Shown here: piece by piece, positions 8,776 to 16,966 of the stretch | Layout of the letters: every line of letters begins with the position of its first letter | How positions within the stretch are numbered: position 1 is the first letter of the stretch | DNA from: Ignavibacteria bacterium | Lineage (GTDB): Bacteria > Bacteroidota > Ignavibacteria > Kapaibacteriales > UBA961 | Length of the DNA: 50,736 nucleotides | Direction: 5' to 3' | Assembly (NCBI GenBank): GCA_016873735.1 | Contig: VGWD01000015.1 | Location: 1-50,736 of the forward strand | Position numbers and translations under genes: made by a program | The notes under the pieces: model-generated | Seen by the model: only the letters and a program-made list of their open reading frames with translations | What the model was told of the DNA's origin: nothing | The model's database searches: none

Positions 8776-9765
8776 TTATGCTTCCGGAATTCCAACAGTT
8801 TTCCCTGAAAATATTTCTCTGATCACCTCTTCAACAGGCATGTCTGAAATTGTGATGTCACGAACGGAAAATTTGCCAAGACACTTCGTTGTGATGCCTG
8901 CAATCTCATGTTTTGGAACTTTGAAGATTATGCGATCTTCACCGATTTCGGCAATATGTTCCATATCTTTCAAGGTTTCTACATCCGGCATTTCATCAAG
9001 GAAAATGGTCACGACTTTTTCATGTGAGAAACGGTCAACCAATACACTCAATCCCCCATCGAATTGAATGCTTCCTTCATCCATAAGGATGACTCTCTCG
9101 CAAAGGGCTTCGATATCATCCATATAATGACTTGTCAAAATGATGGTGGTTCCATGCTCTTTATTGAATTCTGCTATGAATTCCCTTAATGCATGTTGAG
9201 CGACTATGTCCAAGCCGATAGTTGGTTCATCCAGAAACACCACTTTGGGATAATGCAATAATGCTCCGATGAGTTCGCATTTCATGCGTTCTCCCAAACT
9301 GAGTTTGCGAACTTGGACATGCAGTTTATCGGCTATGCCGAGGTGTTCGGACATGATGTTCAATCGTTTCTTATAATCAGTATCGGAAATCCGATACATT
9401 TTTTTGTTCAATAGAAATGTATCAGCAGCCGGCAAATCCCACCACAGTTGATTTCTTTGCCCCATCACCAACGAGAAATTCCTACGAAACTCATTGTCTC
9501 TTTGCCATGGCACAAAGCCCATCACAGTAGCTGTGCCGGATGTCGGGTATAATAATCCTGAAAGCATTTTCAATGTGGTTGTTTTTCCTGCACCATTTGC
9601 ACCAAGCATCCCAACCAATGCACCTTCCGGAATGGAGAATGTCACTGCATCCGCGGCGATGAATTCAGTATATTGTCTATTGAACAAAGACTTGATCGAG
9701 CCCACCAATCCTGCTTCTTTTTTATGGGTTCGAAAGATCTTTGTGAGTGATTCTACATGAATCAT
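8776..9765 (-). CDS. ABC-2 type transporter ATP-binding protein
   Basis: This 329-aa ATPase has Walker A GANGAGKTT, Q-loop VMGQRNQLWWD, signature LSLGERMK, Walker B VVFLDEPT and H-loop TSHYMDD. The WDLPA segment after the Q-loop and the GFVPW strand match the COG4586 group, whose members pair with two ABC-2 integral membrane subunits and export poorly defined substrates. The ~100-residue C-terminal extension is usual for NatA-like ATPases. ATG 9765 is chosen because AGGA precedes it at ribosome-binding distance; a TTG at 9792 would extend into the 36-base divergent gap. No permease gene is adjacent, so its membrane partners must be encoded elsewhere. The next gene on the same strand begins 143 bases downstream. 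Confidence 0.9.
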   Translation of the reverse strand: MIHVESLTKIFRTHKKEAGLVGSIKSLFNRQYTEFIAADAVTFSIPEGALVGMLGANGAGKTTTLKMLSGLLYPTSGTATVMGFVPWQRDNEFRRNFSLVMGQRNQLWWDLPAADTFLLNKKMYRISDTDYKKRLNIMSEHLGIADKLHVQVRKLSLGERMKCELIGALLHYPKVVFLDEPTIGLDIVAQHALREFIAEFNKEHGTTIILTSHYMDDIEALCERVILMDEGSIQFDGGLSVLVDRFSHEKVVTIFLDEMPDVETLKDMEHIAEIGEDRIIFKVPKHEIAGITTKCLGKFSVRDITISDMPVEEVIREIFSGKTVGIPEA

Positions 9766-9801
9766 GTACTTATTCCTATCATTCTGCTGCAATTTAGATA
9801 A

Positions 9802-10677
9802 ATGACTTCATCATCCCGCATGTTCATTCCATTGATACTTATGGTCATCTTGCATATAACTCTTCATTCGACAGAGGTGATTCCTAGTTCCGACAGCGCA
9901 TCTACGAGTGACACATCTTCATATTCCTTGATTCCATGGGGGGCATCTGCATTGTTCATGGGTATCTCATTTTCTAAGCAAGCAAATGAATATTGGAGCG
10001 AGTCTTCCCCTTTTTATGTGATGGATTGGAAGACGGAATATGATGATGCATTACTTGCCGATAAATTGGGTCATACTGCATTTGCATATACTACGGCAAG
10101 GACATTATCCGGCTTATTCATGCAATGTGGATATGAAAAAAGGACAGCTACGTGGATTGGAAGCGGACTTTCGCTTTTTCACCAATCTGTTGTGGAATAT
10201 CATGATGGATTTTCGGCCGGGGCACCATATCTTGGATTTAGCAGAGGTGATTTCATTGCAAACATTATTGGTGCCGCCCTTCCCATTGCTCAAGAATATG
10301 TTCCTTCATTGGATATAATGCGTTTCAAATTCTCCTTTTTGCCCGGCAATGACTTCAATGATCACGGAGGGAATACTTTCAATGATTATCAGGCCACCTA
10401 TCATTGGCTCAGTTTCAATATCGCGGGTGTATTTCCTGATAATCAGCATGAATGGTCACGCTATGTGAATATTGCCGTGGGACATTCAGTAAAAAATATT
10501 GATCGCTATGGAAGTGGTAATCATGAATTCTATCTTTCACTCGATTTCAATGCTGAGGCACTTCCTTTTGATGATTCATGGGGTCTTGCGCTAAAACGCA
10601 TTCTCAACACGATCAAATTTCCAATGCCATGCATTAAGATCTATCCAAACATCGTTTGGTATGGCATCAGAATCTGA
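9802..10677 (+). CDS. DUF2279 (YfiM-like) periplasmic or membrane protein
   Basis: This is a 291-aa protein with an N-terminal hydrophobic export segment (FIPLILMVILHITLH). Residues ~55-180 carry the DUF2279 pattern: DKLGHTAFAYTTAR, then a glycine-rich helix region with VEYHDGFS, and GFSRGDFIANIIGA. DUF2279 proteins are predicted envelope proteins of unknown function. The C-terminal third (from ~190) has strand-like segments such as HEWSRYVNIAVGHS and HEFYLSLDFN, hinting at a barrel-like or envelope-associated tail. The gene diverges from the ABC ATPase with only 36 bases between start codons. Its TGA stop abuts the polA stop with no spacer. Function unknown. Confidence 0.75.
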   Translation: MTSSSRMFIPLILMVILHITLHSTEVIPSSDSASTSDTSSYSLIPWGASALFMGISFSKQANEYWSESSPFYVMDWKTEYDDALLADKLGHTAFAYTTARTLSGLFMQCGYEKRTATWIGSGLSLFHQSVVEYHDGFSAGAPYLGFSRGDFIANIIGAALPIAQEYVPSLDIMRFKFSFLPGNDFNDHGGNTFNDYQATYHWLSFNIAGVFPDNQHEWSRYVNIAVGHSVKNIDRYGSGNHEFYLSLDFNAEALPFDDSWGLALKRILNTIKFPMPCIKIYPNIVWYGIRI

Positions 10678-13479
10678 TCAATGAGCTTCTTCCCAATTAT
10701 TGCCAATGCCGGTCTCGACCAATATGGGTATTTCTCCCAATGGCATCGCAGATTCCATTTCCTCTTTTACCAAAGTTCGCAAATAGTCAACTTCATCCTT
10801 GATTGCATCAAAGACAAGTTCATCGTGAATCTGGAGAATCATGAGCGATTTCAATTGCTCTTTCTTCATCCTACCATGTACATTGATCATCGCAAGTTTC
10901 ATCATGTCTGCAGCAGTACCCTGAATCGGCATATTGATTGCAGCTCTTTCCGCACCTTGCCTAATTGCCTGATTATTACTTTCCAATGAAGGGAAATATC
11001 TTCTTCTTCCCAAAAGCGTTTCCACATATCCTTGTTTTTTGGCTTTTTCTATTGTTTGATCGATATAAAGTTTGATATTCGGATAGCGTAGAAAATACTG
11101 ATCAATGATCTCTTTTGCTTCCGTTCTGGAAATTCCCAATTGTTTGGCAAGCCCAAAACTTCCTTGGCCATACATGATCCCGAAATTCACGGTTTTGGCG
11201 ATTCTTCTTTTATCGGAATCAACATCTTCCAATGATATACCAAAGAGTGCAGCTGCAGTTGCCGCATGAATGTCATGACCATTGATAAATGCATGAGTCA
11301 AAGTCTGATCACTGCAAACATGCGCCATCACACGAAGTTCAATCTGAGAATAATCGGCGGAGAGCAAAATATTTCCGGGCTTAGGAACAAATGCTTTTCT
11401 GATTTCTCTTCCCAATGCTGTTCGAATGGGAATATTCTGAAGATTTGGTTCTGTGGAAGATAAACGTCCTGTGCCGGCAATGGTTTGATTGTATGTGGTG
11501 TGAATTCTTCCCGTTTTTGCATTGACCATTTTAGGCAATGATTCCACATATGTTGATTGCAGTTTTTGTAATTGTCTGTGCTCAAGTATATATCCTGCGA
11601 TTGGATATTCTTCAGATAATTCGGAAAGTACGGAAACATCCGTGCTATATCCTGTTTTTGTTTTTTTGGGGGAAGGCAAAGCAAGTCTATCAAACAATAT
11701 TTCCCCAACTTGTTTTGGAGAATCTATATTGAATGCATCTGTACCCGCCGCTTCATATATTTTCTCTTTAAGTTTTGTCACTTCTTCACGAATGTGAACA
11801 GAGATCGAACTCAATGCCTGTAAATCTATTGAAACGCCATTGTACTCCATTTCAACGAGCACCTCACTGAGCGGGAATTCAACGGTCTGTGCAAATCCAA
11901 GTTGCCCTGATTGTTCCAATTGATGTTGCAAGCAATGTGCAAGTTCAAGTGTGATATCGGCATCTTCTGCGGCATACTCCATTAATTTCATTGGTTCCAC
12001 ATCACGCATTGATCCTTGTTTCTTTTCACCAATCAAAGCACTGATCGGAATAGGTTCATATTGAAGCCAAGTCTTTGACAAAGCATCCATGCCATGCGGT
12101 GTATCAGGATTGAGAACATAGCTGGCAAGCATTGGATCGAAGGACAATGGGTGTACTGTAATTCCATATCTCTTCAATATCAATGCATCAAATTTGCCAT
12201 GCTGAGCGATTTTTTCAATTGCAGAATCTTCCAAGAGTGGTTTCAATGCCTTCGCAACATCGCGGGCATTCAAATAACCAGCATGAGGATGTGATGTATC
12301 GGTGGATTCAGCTGGAATATCAAACAATGAATCGCCAAATAAAGATTGTGCAATGTCATCATCATTTGTAATGATGAAAAAAGCTCTGCTGGGTTTCGCA
12401 CTTAATGCAAATCCGACAATTGAACAATTCATTGTATCAAGTGATGTCGTTTCCAAATCAAAACATATGCCCTTTGCTGCTTTCAATTCATGCATCATGA
12501 GCTTAAATGACAATTCATCTGTTATCAACTGATAATCATGCTCACGATTGGTTACATTCGCATAATGTGGATTTGTTTCGCTACGATCTATTGCATTGAT
12601 TTGGCCGGAAGTGCGTTCTGCCCATTTTCTGCGCAATGTGTTGAATTGCAACAATGAAAATAAAGCATCTATTTCTGTCGGATTTGGTTGCATTGGAATG
12701 CATTCCTGCAAGGACAAAGGAAGCGGGACTTCCGTATGTATGGTTACCAATTCTTTTGAAAGCATGGCTGAATCTTTTCCGTCAATCAGCTTTCTCTTCA
12801 CGGTTTCTCGCTCAATCTCATCTATTGCTTCATAGAGATTATCGACAGTGCCATATTTTTCGATCAATGGCTGAGCTGTTTTTTCTCCAATGCCTTTGAC
12901 ACCCGGAATATTATCGGATGCATCCCCTATCAAAGCCAAGAGATCAATGATTTGCTCCGGGTACACTCCCATTTTTTCTTTGACTTGATCCCTTCTATAT
13001 TCATCATAAGCATTCGCATCTTTTCCGGGTCGCAGAATACAGATACGGTCATCCACTAATTGAAAATAATCCTTATCAGAAGTAAGACAGCGCACATCAT
13101 ATCCCAATGCTCCTGCTTGCTTAGCCAGAGTGCCAATGATGTCATCGGCTTCAAATCCGGGCAATTCAAGAACCGGAATTCCAATATGCTTGAGAAAATC
13201 TTTTATGCGAGGCATTTGCGGAATCAATTCTTCCGGAAATTCATCTCGATGTGCTTTATAACCATCATAGCGATCATGCCGAAACGTTGGCGCAGATGTA
13301 TCGAATGCAGCAGCTATGAAATCAGGTTTTTCTCGATCAAGCAATGAGGTGATCATATTTGCAAATCCAAATACAGCACCTGTAGGTTCGCCATTGGGAG
13401 CTTTGAAGCCACTTTTGGACATTGCATGATAGGCCCTGAATACCAGGCCCATGGAGTCGATGAAGAGAGCTGTTGGCAT
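10678..13479 (-). CDS. polA: DNA polymerase I
   Basis: This 933-aa protein fills gaps and removes RNA primers during replication and repair. The N-terminal 5'-3' exonuclease (about 1-290) includes AFDTSAPTFRHD, DDIIGTLAK and GDASDNIPGVKGIGEKTA. The 3'-5' proofreading domain looks active: FDLETTS supplies Asp341 and Glu343, and YAAEDADITLEL supplies the Exo III Tyr/Asp. Polymerase motif A is SADYSQIELR (Asp709), motif B is RRIAKTVNFGIMYG and motif C is QIHDELVF (Asp886). Spacing matches E. coli Pol I (Asp705, Asp882). I use ATG 13479, which opens directly into the conserved ALFIDSMGLVFRAYHA strand, although the frame is open to 13545. It diverges from a DNA glycosylase gene, 94 bases away. Confidence 0.96.
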   Translation of the reverse strand: MPTALFIDSMGLVFRAYHAMSKSGFKAPNGEPTGAVFGFANMITSLLDREKPDFIAAAFDTSAPTFRHDRYDGYKAHRDEFPEELIPQMPRIKDFLKHIGIPVLELPGFEADDIIGTLAKQAGALGYDVRCLTSDKDYFQLVDDRICILRPGKDANAYDEYRRDQVKEKMGVYPEQIIDLLALIGDASDNIPGVKGIGEKTAQPLIEKYGTVDNLYEAIDEIERETVKRKLIDGKDSAMLSKELVTIHTEVPLPLSLQECIPMQPNPTEIDALFSLLQFNTLRRKWAERTSGQINAIDRSETNPHYANVTNREHDYQLITDELSFKLMMHELKAAKGICFDLETTSLDTMNCSIVGFALSAKPSRAFFIITNDDDIAQSLFGDSLFDIPAESTDTSHPHAGYLNARDVAKALKPLLEDSAIEKIAQHGKFDALILKRYGITVHPLSFDPMLASYVLNPDTPHGMDALSKTWLQYEPIPISALIGEKKQGSMRDVEPMKLMEYAAEDADITLELAHCLQHQLEQSGQLGFAQTVEFPLSEVLVEMEYNGVSIDLQALSSISVHIREEVTKLKEKIYEAAGTDAFNIDSPKQVGEILFDRLALPSPKKTKTGYSTDVSVLSELSEEYPIAGYILEHRQLQKLQSTYVESLPKMVNAKTGRIHTTYNQTIAGTGRLSSTEPNLQNIPIRTALGREIRKAFVPKPGNILLSADYSQIELRVMAHVCSDQTLTHAFINGHDIHAATAAALFGISLEDVDSDKRRIAKTVNFGIMYGQGSFGLAKQLGISRTEAKEIIDQYFLRYPNIKLYIDQTIEKAKKQGYVETLLGRRRYFPSLESNNQAIRQGAERAAINMPIQGTAADMMKLAMINVHGRMKKEQLKSLMILQIHDELVFDAIKDEVDYLRTLVKEEMESAMPLGEIPILVETGIGNNWEEAH

Positions 13480-13573
13480 GGGAGAAGAACAAGAATCGTG
13501 ATGACCGACATCACACATGAAGAAATTCACAATATTCGCATGCAAATTACAAAATCAATTCACGATTATGTAA

Positions 13574-14215
13574 ATGATGGAAAAGAAACCAAGGCAATTT
13601 CCAGAGTTTTATGATTCGGCCTATCAAAGAATGAAAGCAGACATCATTCAACGCTTGGAAGATTTCAAGGCAATACCCGAACAAGATTGGTTCTATGAGG
13701 CATGCTATTGCATACTGACACCACAATCCAAAGCTGTTCATGCGGACTTGGTTGTAAAACAACTGATCGATCTAAACTTTGAATTCGATGATGCAGATAT
13801 TTTGCCTCTTCTTCGAAATCCACAACACTATATCCGTTTTCATAATCAGAAAACAAAAAATGTATATGCCTTGAAAGAACAATTCCCTTCCATTCGAGAA
13901 CTTATCAAACAACATGCCCATACACCTTTGCAATTGCGTAACCTTCTCACAGATGCAATTCGGGGTTTTGGCATGAAAGAATCCGCACATTTCATGAGAA
14001 ACATCGGCATTTTCGGTCCTACTATTCTGGACAGACATATCCTCAAACACTTGCTTGCATGTGGCATTCGCTCGGCCAAAAAAAATCCGACCAATAGATC
14101 TGCATATATCAAGATTGAGCAGGCATGGCTTCGATATTGCGAACAGGTGGAGATCCCCATGGTGGAAATGGACTTGCTATTTTGGGCTCTTGAAACCGGA
14201 TTCATCCTGAAATGA
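13574..14215 (+). CDS. 8-oxoguanine DNA glycosylase / AP lyase, Ogg2 type
   Basis: This 213-aa helix-hairpin-helix enzyme of the Ogg2 family excises 8-oxoguanine and cleaves the abasic site. Support comes from the helix-hairpin-helix RGFGMKESAHFMRNIG, whose Lys fits the Schiff-base lysine, and from LDRHILKHL, whose Asp fits the catalytic aspartate. The opening CILTPQSKA matches the N-terminal part of archaeal and bacterial Ogg2 proteins, and the ~210-residue length is right for them. ATG 13574 and ATG 13577 are adjacent alternatives. It stands head-to-head with polA, and a MutT-like gene lies much further right at 48.7 kb, so oxidised-base repair is represented twice in the window. The stop codon lies within a small hairpin (14213-14235). 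Confidence 0.87.
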   Translation: MMEKKPRQFPEFYDSAYQRMKADIIQRLEDFKAIPEQDWFYEACYCILTPQSKAVHADLVVKQLIDLNFEFDDADILPLLRNPQHYIRFHNQKTKNVYALKEQFPSIRELIKQHAHTPLQLRNLLTDAIRGFGMKESAHFMRNIGIFGPTILDRHILKHLLACGIRSAKKNPTNRSAYIKIEQAWLRYCEQVEIPMVEMDLLFWALETGFILK

Positions 14216-14235
14216 GCTCCGGAGGAAAGAGCTCA
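14213..14235 (+). promoter_or_regulatory. Hairpin with Shine-Dalgarno in its loop, before a 22-codon leader ORF
   Basis: A 7-bp perfect stem (TGAGCTC at 14213-14219 with GAGCTCA at 14229-14235) exposes GGAGG in a 9-base loop. The first ATG after it (14238) opens a 22-codon ORF that stops at 14304-14306, overlapping the first codons of the sensor kinase (ATG 14281) in a different frame. The kinase start itself has no Shine-Dalgarno. The structure is seen; a role in controlling kinase translation is inference. The 12-base gap between GGAGG and ATG 14238 is longer than ideal. Confidence 0.3.
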
Positions 14236-14280
14236 CGATGAATTTTCATAGATTGCAAGGCCATACATTGAACATGACAT

Positions 14281-15873
14281 ATGAAAAGTATCTCTTTACG
14301 CTTTAGATTGGTTTTCTGGTATAGCGCGATTGTAACATTGACATTGCTTGTCTTTGGTATCGCTGCATATCTGACAGTCTCCAAGGATTTATATCAGAAT
14401 CTTGATGCTTCATTGGAAAGGGTAGCAACATCGCTTGACTTCATCATCAGAAAAAAACAGAAAGAGACGATGCAGCCATTGAGGCCTGCGACGCAAAGGA
14501 GAAAAAAATCCAGAAGAAATCAACAAGAAATCACGGATTCATTCGCTTTTTTCAGAAATCCCACCAGCATCGCAGATACCATGCGAATGTCCCGATCTGA
14601 TTCATCCGAAATTTATGAAGACCCGGTTTGGTCTGCAGTATATGAGCATATATTGTTTAATCCAAAGAATTATTATATCCAGATCGCCGATCTTAATGGT
14701 CAAATCGTGTGGCGATCTGAAAATCTGGACACAAATGCACTCCCATTGCTTGATCAAGCAGAAGCATCTTCAGGAATTTCATTTATCTCGACGATCAATG
14801 CATTCAAAGGGCAACAACAAAATCTTCGTCTCTATAGAAAAAGGACAGCAAAGGCTTATATCACTGTTGGTTATTCACTTGAAGAAATTGATTCCACTCT
14901 TTATGAATTATTCAATGCCCTTTTGATTGGATTTCCAATTGTCTTATTTGTCTCCACACTTGGTGGTTTCATCCTCGCACGAATATCTCTCAAACCCATT
15001 GATGATTTATCACGCTCTGCCAGAGAGATTACTGCAAGTAATTTGAGCAATCGCTTGCCTGAACCCAAAACCAATGATGAAGTTGCACGATTGACTCATA
15101 CCTTGAATGAAATGATTGCTCGTTTGGAGTATTCATTCAATCAAATAAAGCAATTCACAGCGGATGTTTCTCATGAGTTAAGGACTCCTTTGGCTATTCT
15201 CACCGGTGAATTGGAAGTTGCGCTTCGAAGCGATAAATCACCGGAAGAATATCAATCTTTGCTCATCAGCGCTTTGGAAGAAGTTGGGAGACTTTCAAAG
15301 GTGGTACGTACATTATTGGACTTGTCAAGGGCAGAAACAGGTCAAGTCAGCATTGAACATGCAACCGTGAATCTAAGCTCAATGCTTGATGATCTTGCCG
15401 AAGATGCCATGATTCTAGCCGAAGAACGATCAATATCGGTTGGCAGCATGATTGAGCCGGGCATATTGATAGACGGAGATTCCCTGAGACTTCATCAGGC
15501 ATTACTGAATATCGTAGACAATGCGATAAAATACACTCCCGCTGGTGGCGATATTCTCATGCGCATGGTTCGCGAAGGAGATCGAGCGATTTTACGTGTC
15601 AGTGATACAGGCATCGGAATAGCCAAAGAACATCTACCTCATATTTTTGATAGATTTTATCGTGCTGATCAAGCAAGGTCTCAAGATATACAAGGTAATG
15701 GACTTGGACTTTCAATCGTGAAATGGATCATTGAAGCTCATCGTGGCACCATCAGAGCTGAAAGCACACCCGGGAAAGGAACCATGATTACTATTGTTCT
15801 TCCAATCCTTGAACAATCAATACAAAGTGTAGAACATCCACCCACCTTTTATGGAAGGAATCCATATTCATGA
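14281..15873 (+). CDS. Membrane sensor histidine kinase (HAMP-type), no adjacent response regulator
   Basis: This 530-aa two-component kinase has the order TM1 (~8-33), a periplasmic sensor region (~34-208), TM2 (~210-235), HAMP (~236-288), HisKA and HATPase_c. The phosphoacceptor is His298 in ADVSHELRTPL. The ATPase shows the N box LLNIVDNAIKYTPAGG, G1 VSDTGIGIA, F box IFDRFYRAD and G2 GNGLGLSIVKW. The general type is BaeS/CusS-like. The sensor region has no recognised fold and includes an unusually basic run at ~57-79 (RKKQK, then RRKKSRR), which could bind an anionic ligand or phospholipid. No response regulator lies on either side. The stop overlaps the next gene's start as ATGATGA, so translation is probably coupled to the CrtC-like gene. 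ATG 14281 is the first possible start, because an in-frame TGA lies just upstream. Confidence 0.92.
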   Translation: MKSISLRFRLVFWYSAIVTLTLLVFGIAAYLTVSKDLYQNLDASLERVATSLDFIIRKKQKETMQPLRPATQRRKKSRRNQQEITDSFAFFRNPTSIADTMRMSRSDSSEIYEDPVWSAVYEHILFNPKNYYIQIADLNGQIVWRSENLDTNALPLLDQAEASSGISFISTINAFKGQQQNLRLYRKRTAKAYITVGYSLEEIDSTLYELFNALLIGFPIVLFVSTLGGFILARISLKPIDDLSRSAREITASNLSNRLPEPKTNDEVARLTHTLNEMIARLEYSFNQIKQFTADVSHELRTPLAILTGELEVALRSDKSPEEYQSLLISALEEVGRLSKVVRTLLDLSRAETGQVSIEHATVNLSSMLDDLAEDAMILAEERSISVGSMIEPGILIDGDSLRLHQALLNIVDNAIKYTPAGGDILMRMVREGDRAILRVSDTGIGIAKEHLPHIFDRFYRADQARSQDIQGNGLGLSIVKWIIEAHRGTIRAESTPGKGTMITIVLPILEQSIQSVEHPPTFYGRNPYS

Positions 15874-16892
15874 TGAAGATTCAATTGGGGATGCAAGGCG
15901 ATATTCCCTTGCGGACCAAAGCCCCCGGCACTTATGAATGGTGGTATTTTGATGCAGTGGATGAAGTTAGAGAACTCGCCGTGACTATCATTCTGTTTGA
16001 TGGCATGCCGATGTCTCCCTATTGGCTTGAAGCACTTCCGGATGCACAGGCAGAAGAATATGGTGGGTATGCCGTATCAGTATATCGCAAAGGAAATAAA
16101 ATTGCAGGCTTTGTGCATCATACCAAAGACAATTGCATTCAATATGAACAGGATGCCTTGAGCATAAAGATGGGCGATGTCAGTATGAAGCGTTCACAAA
16201 ACGGCGAATACACAATTACCATTGATACGTATTTTGAAGATTGCGCTCAATCATTGAAAGCGTCATTCACATGCAAGCCAATAATCATGGATGATACGAA
16301 TGAACAAATTGGCGAAGGAAATCATTGCTGGAGATTGATTGCACCCATATGTGGTTTCGAGGGTGAACTTTTATTGAGGCAATATCAAGACATTGTCGAG
16401 ACAATGCAATTTTCGGGACATGGATATCACGACTGCAATTCGGGTGATGATGCACTTGATGCCGACTATGATGATTGGTATTGGGGCAGAGTACCGCTTG
16501 ATGAACAACAAACACTGATTTATTATCATTATCCGGCCTGTTCACGGCATGATGTTTTCAGCATTGCATTCATTGCTGACAAACAATTGGGATTGCAGCG
16601 ATTACAATCCTGCTCCATTGAGGAAAAAAAACGTGCATTGACATTATCTCTCATGACAATAGCGCGGTCCATTGAAATACATGGCACAATTGACCATAAG
16701 ACCCTGCACCTTCGCATACAACAATCTGAAGCACTGGAAATTGGTCCATTCTATTATCGCTACCTTATCACAGCTGAAGATGAAAACCAAGTCTGCATGC
16801 CATTTCATGGGATATCGGAATATTTCAATGCACATCGTTTACGGTCCCGCTTCGTGCAAATATTGATCAAGACACCAATCCAACGCCTTTGA
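15870..16892 (+). CDS. CrtC-like (hydroxyneurosporene synthase / lipocalin-like) protein
   Basis: This 340-aa protein has no signal peptide or membrane segment. The N-terminal APGTYEWWYFDA and the internal SGHGYHDCNSG ... DDWYWGRV match the carotenoid 1,2-hydratase (CrtC) and AttH-like double-lipocalin family, in which these aromatic and His/Asp-rich segments line the cavity. CrtC adds water to acyclic carotenoid ends; other relatives act on different hydrophobic compounds, so the substrate is not certain. No carotenoid genes lie nearby. The gene overlaps the upstream sensor kinase by 4 bases (ATGA), indicating translational coupling; ATG 15873 is a possible second start. The next gene is alaS after 74 bases. 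Confidence 0.7.
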   Translation: MMKIQLGMQGDIPLRTKAPGTYEWWYFDAVDEVRELAVTIILFDGMPMSPYWLEALPDAQAEEYGGYAVSVYRKGNKIAGFVHHTKDNCIQYEQDALSIKMGDVSMKRSQNGEYTITIDTYFEDCAQSLKASFTCKPIIMDDTNEQIGEGNHCWRLIAPICGFEGELLLRQYQDIVETMQFSGHGYHDCNSGDDALDADYDDWYWGRVPLDEQQTLIYYHYPACSRHDVFSIAFIADKQLGLQRLQSCSIEEKKRALTLSLMTIARSIEIHGTIDHKTLHLRIQQSEALEIGPFYYRYLITAEDENQVCMPFHGISEYFNAHRLRSRFVQILIKTPIQRL

Positions 16893-16929
16893 GCAGTTCC
16901 CATTCAAATGAGAACTCATAAAAAAAACG

Positions 16930-16937
16930 TATTTTTG
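16930..16937 (+). promoter_or_regulatory. Possible -7 element before alaS (TATTTTTG)
   Basis: This exactly matches TAnnTTTG and is 29 bases before the alaS ATG, a distance also seen for other candidate -7 elements here. The -33 position has no good TTTG, so only half of the promoter is supported. Confidence 0.3.
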
Positions 16938-16966
16938 AGCCATTCACAATTTCCTGTTCATTTGTC

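Noticed and set aside
9802-10677. The DUF2279 protein as a missing permease for the neighbouring ABC ATPase.
   Set aside because: It is on the opposite strand, has only one clear membrane segment at its N-terminus and matches DUF2279, not the ABC-2 permease fold.
13846-14205. Long minus-strand open frame opposite the DNA glycosylase gene.
   Set aside because: It is a complementary-frame shadow: the plus-strand product has the Ogg2 catalytic motifs and the antisense product has no recognisable pattern.
16896-16915. Hairpin GTTCCCATT / AATGAGAAC between the CrtC-like gene and alaS.
   Set aside because: It has a central mismatch on the plus strand and is followed by an A run, not a T run, so it is not a terminator for the upstream gene.
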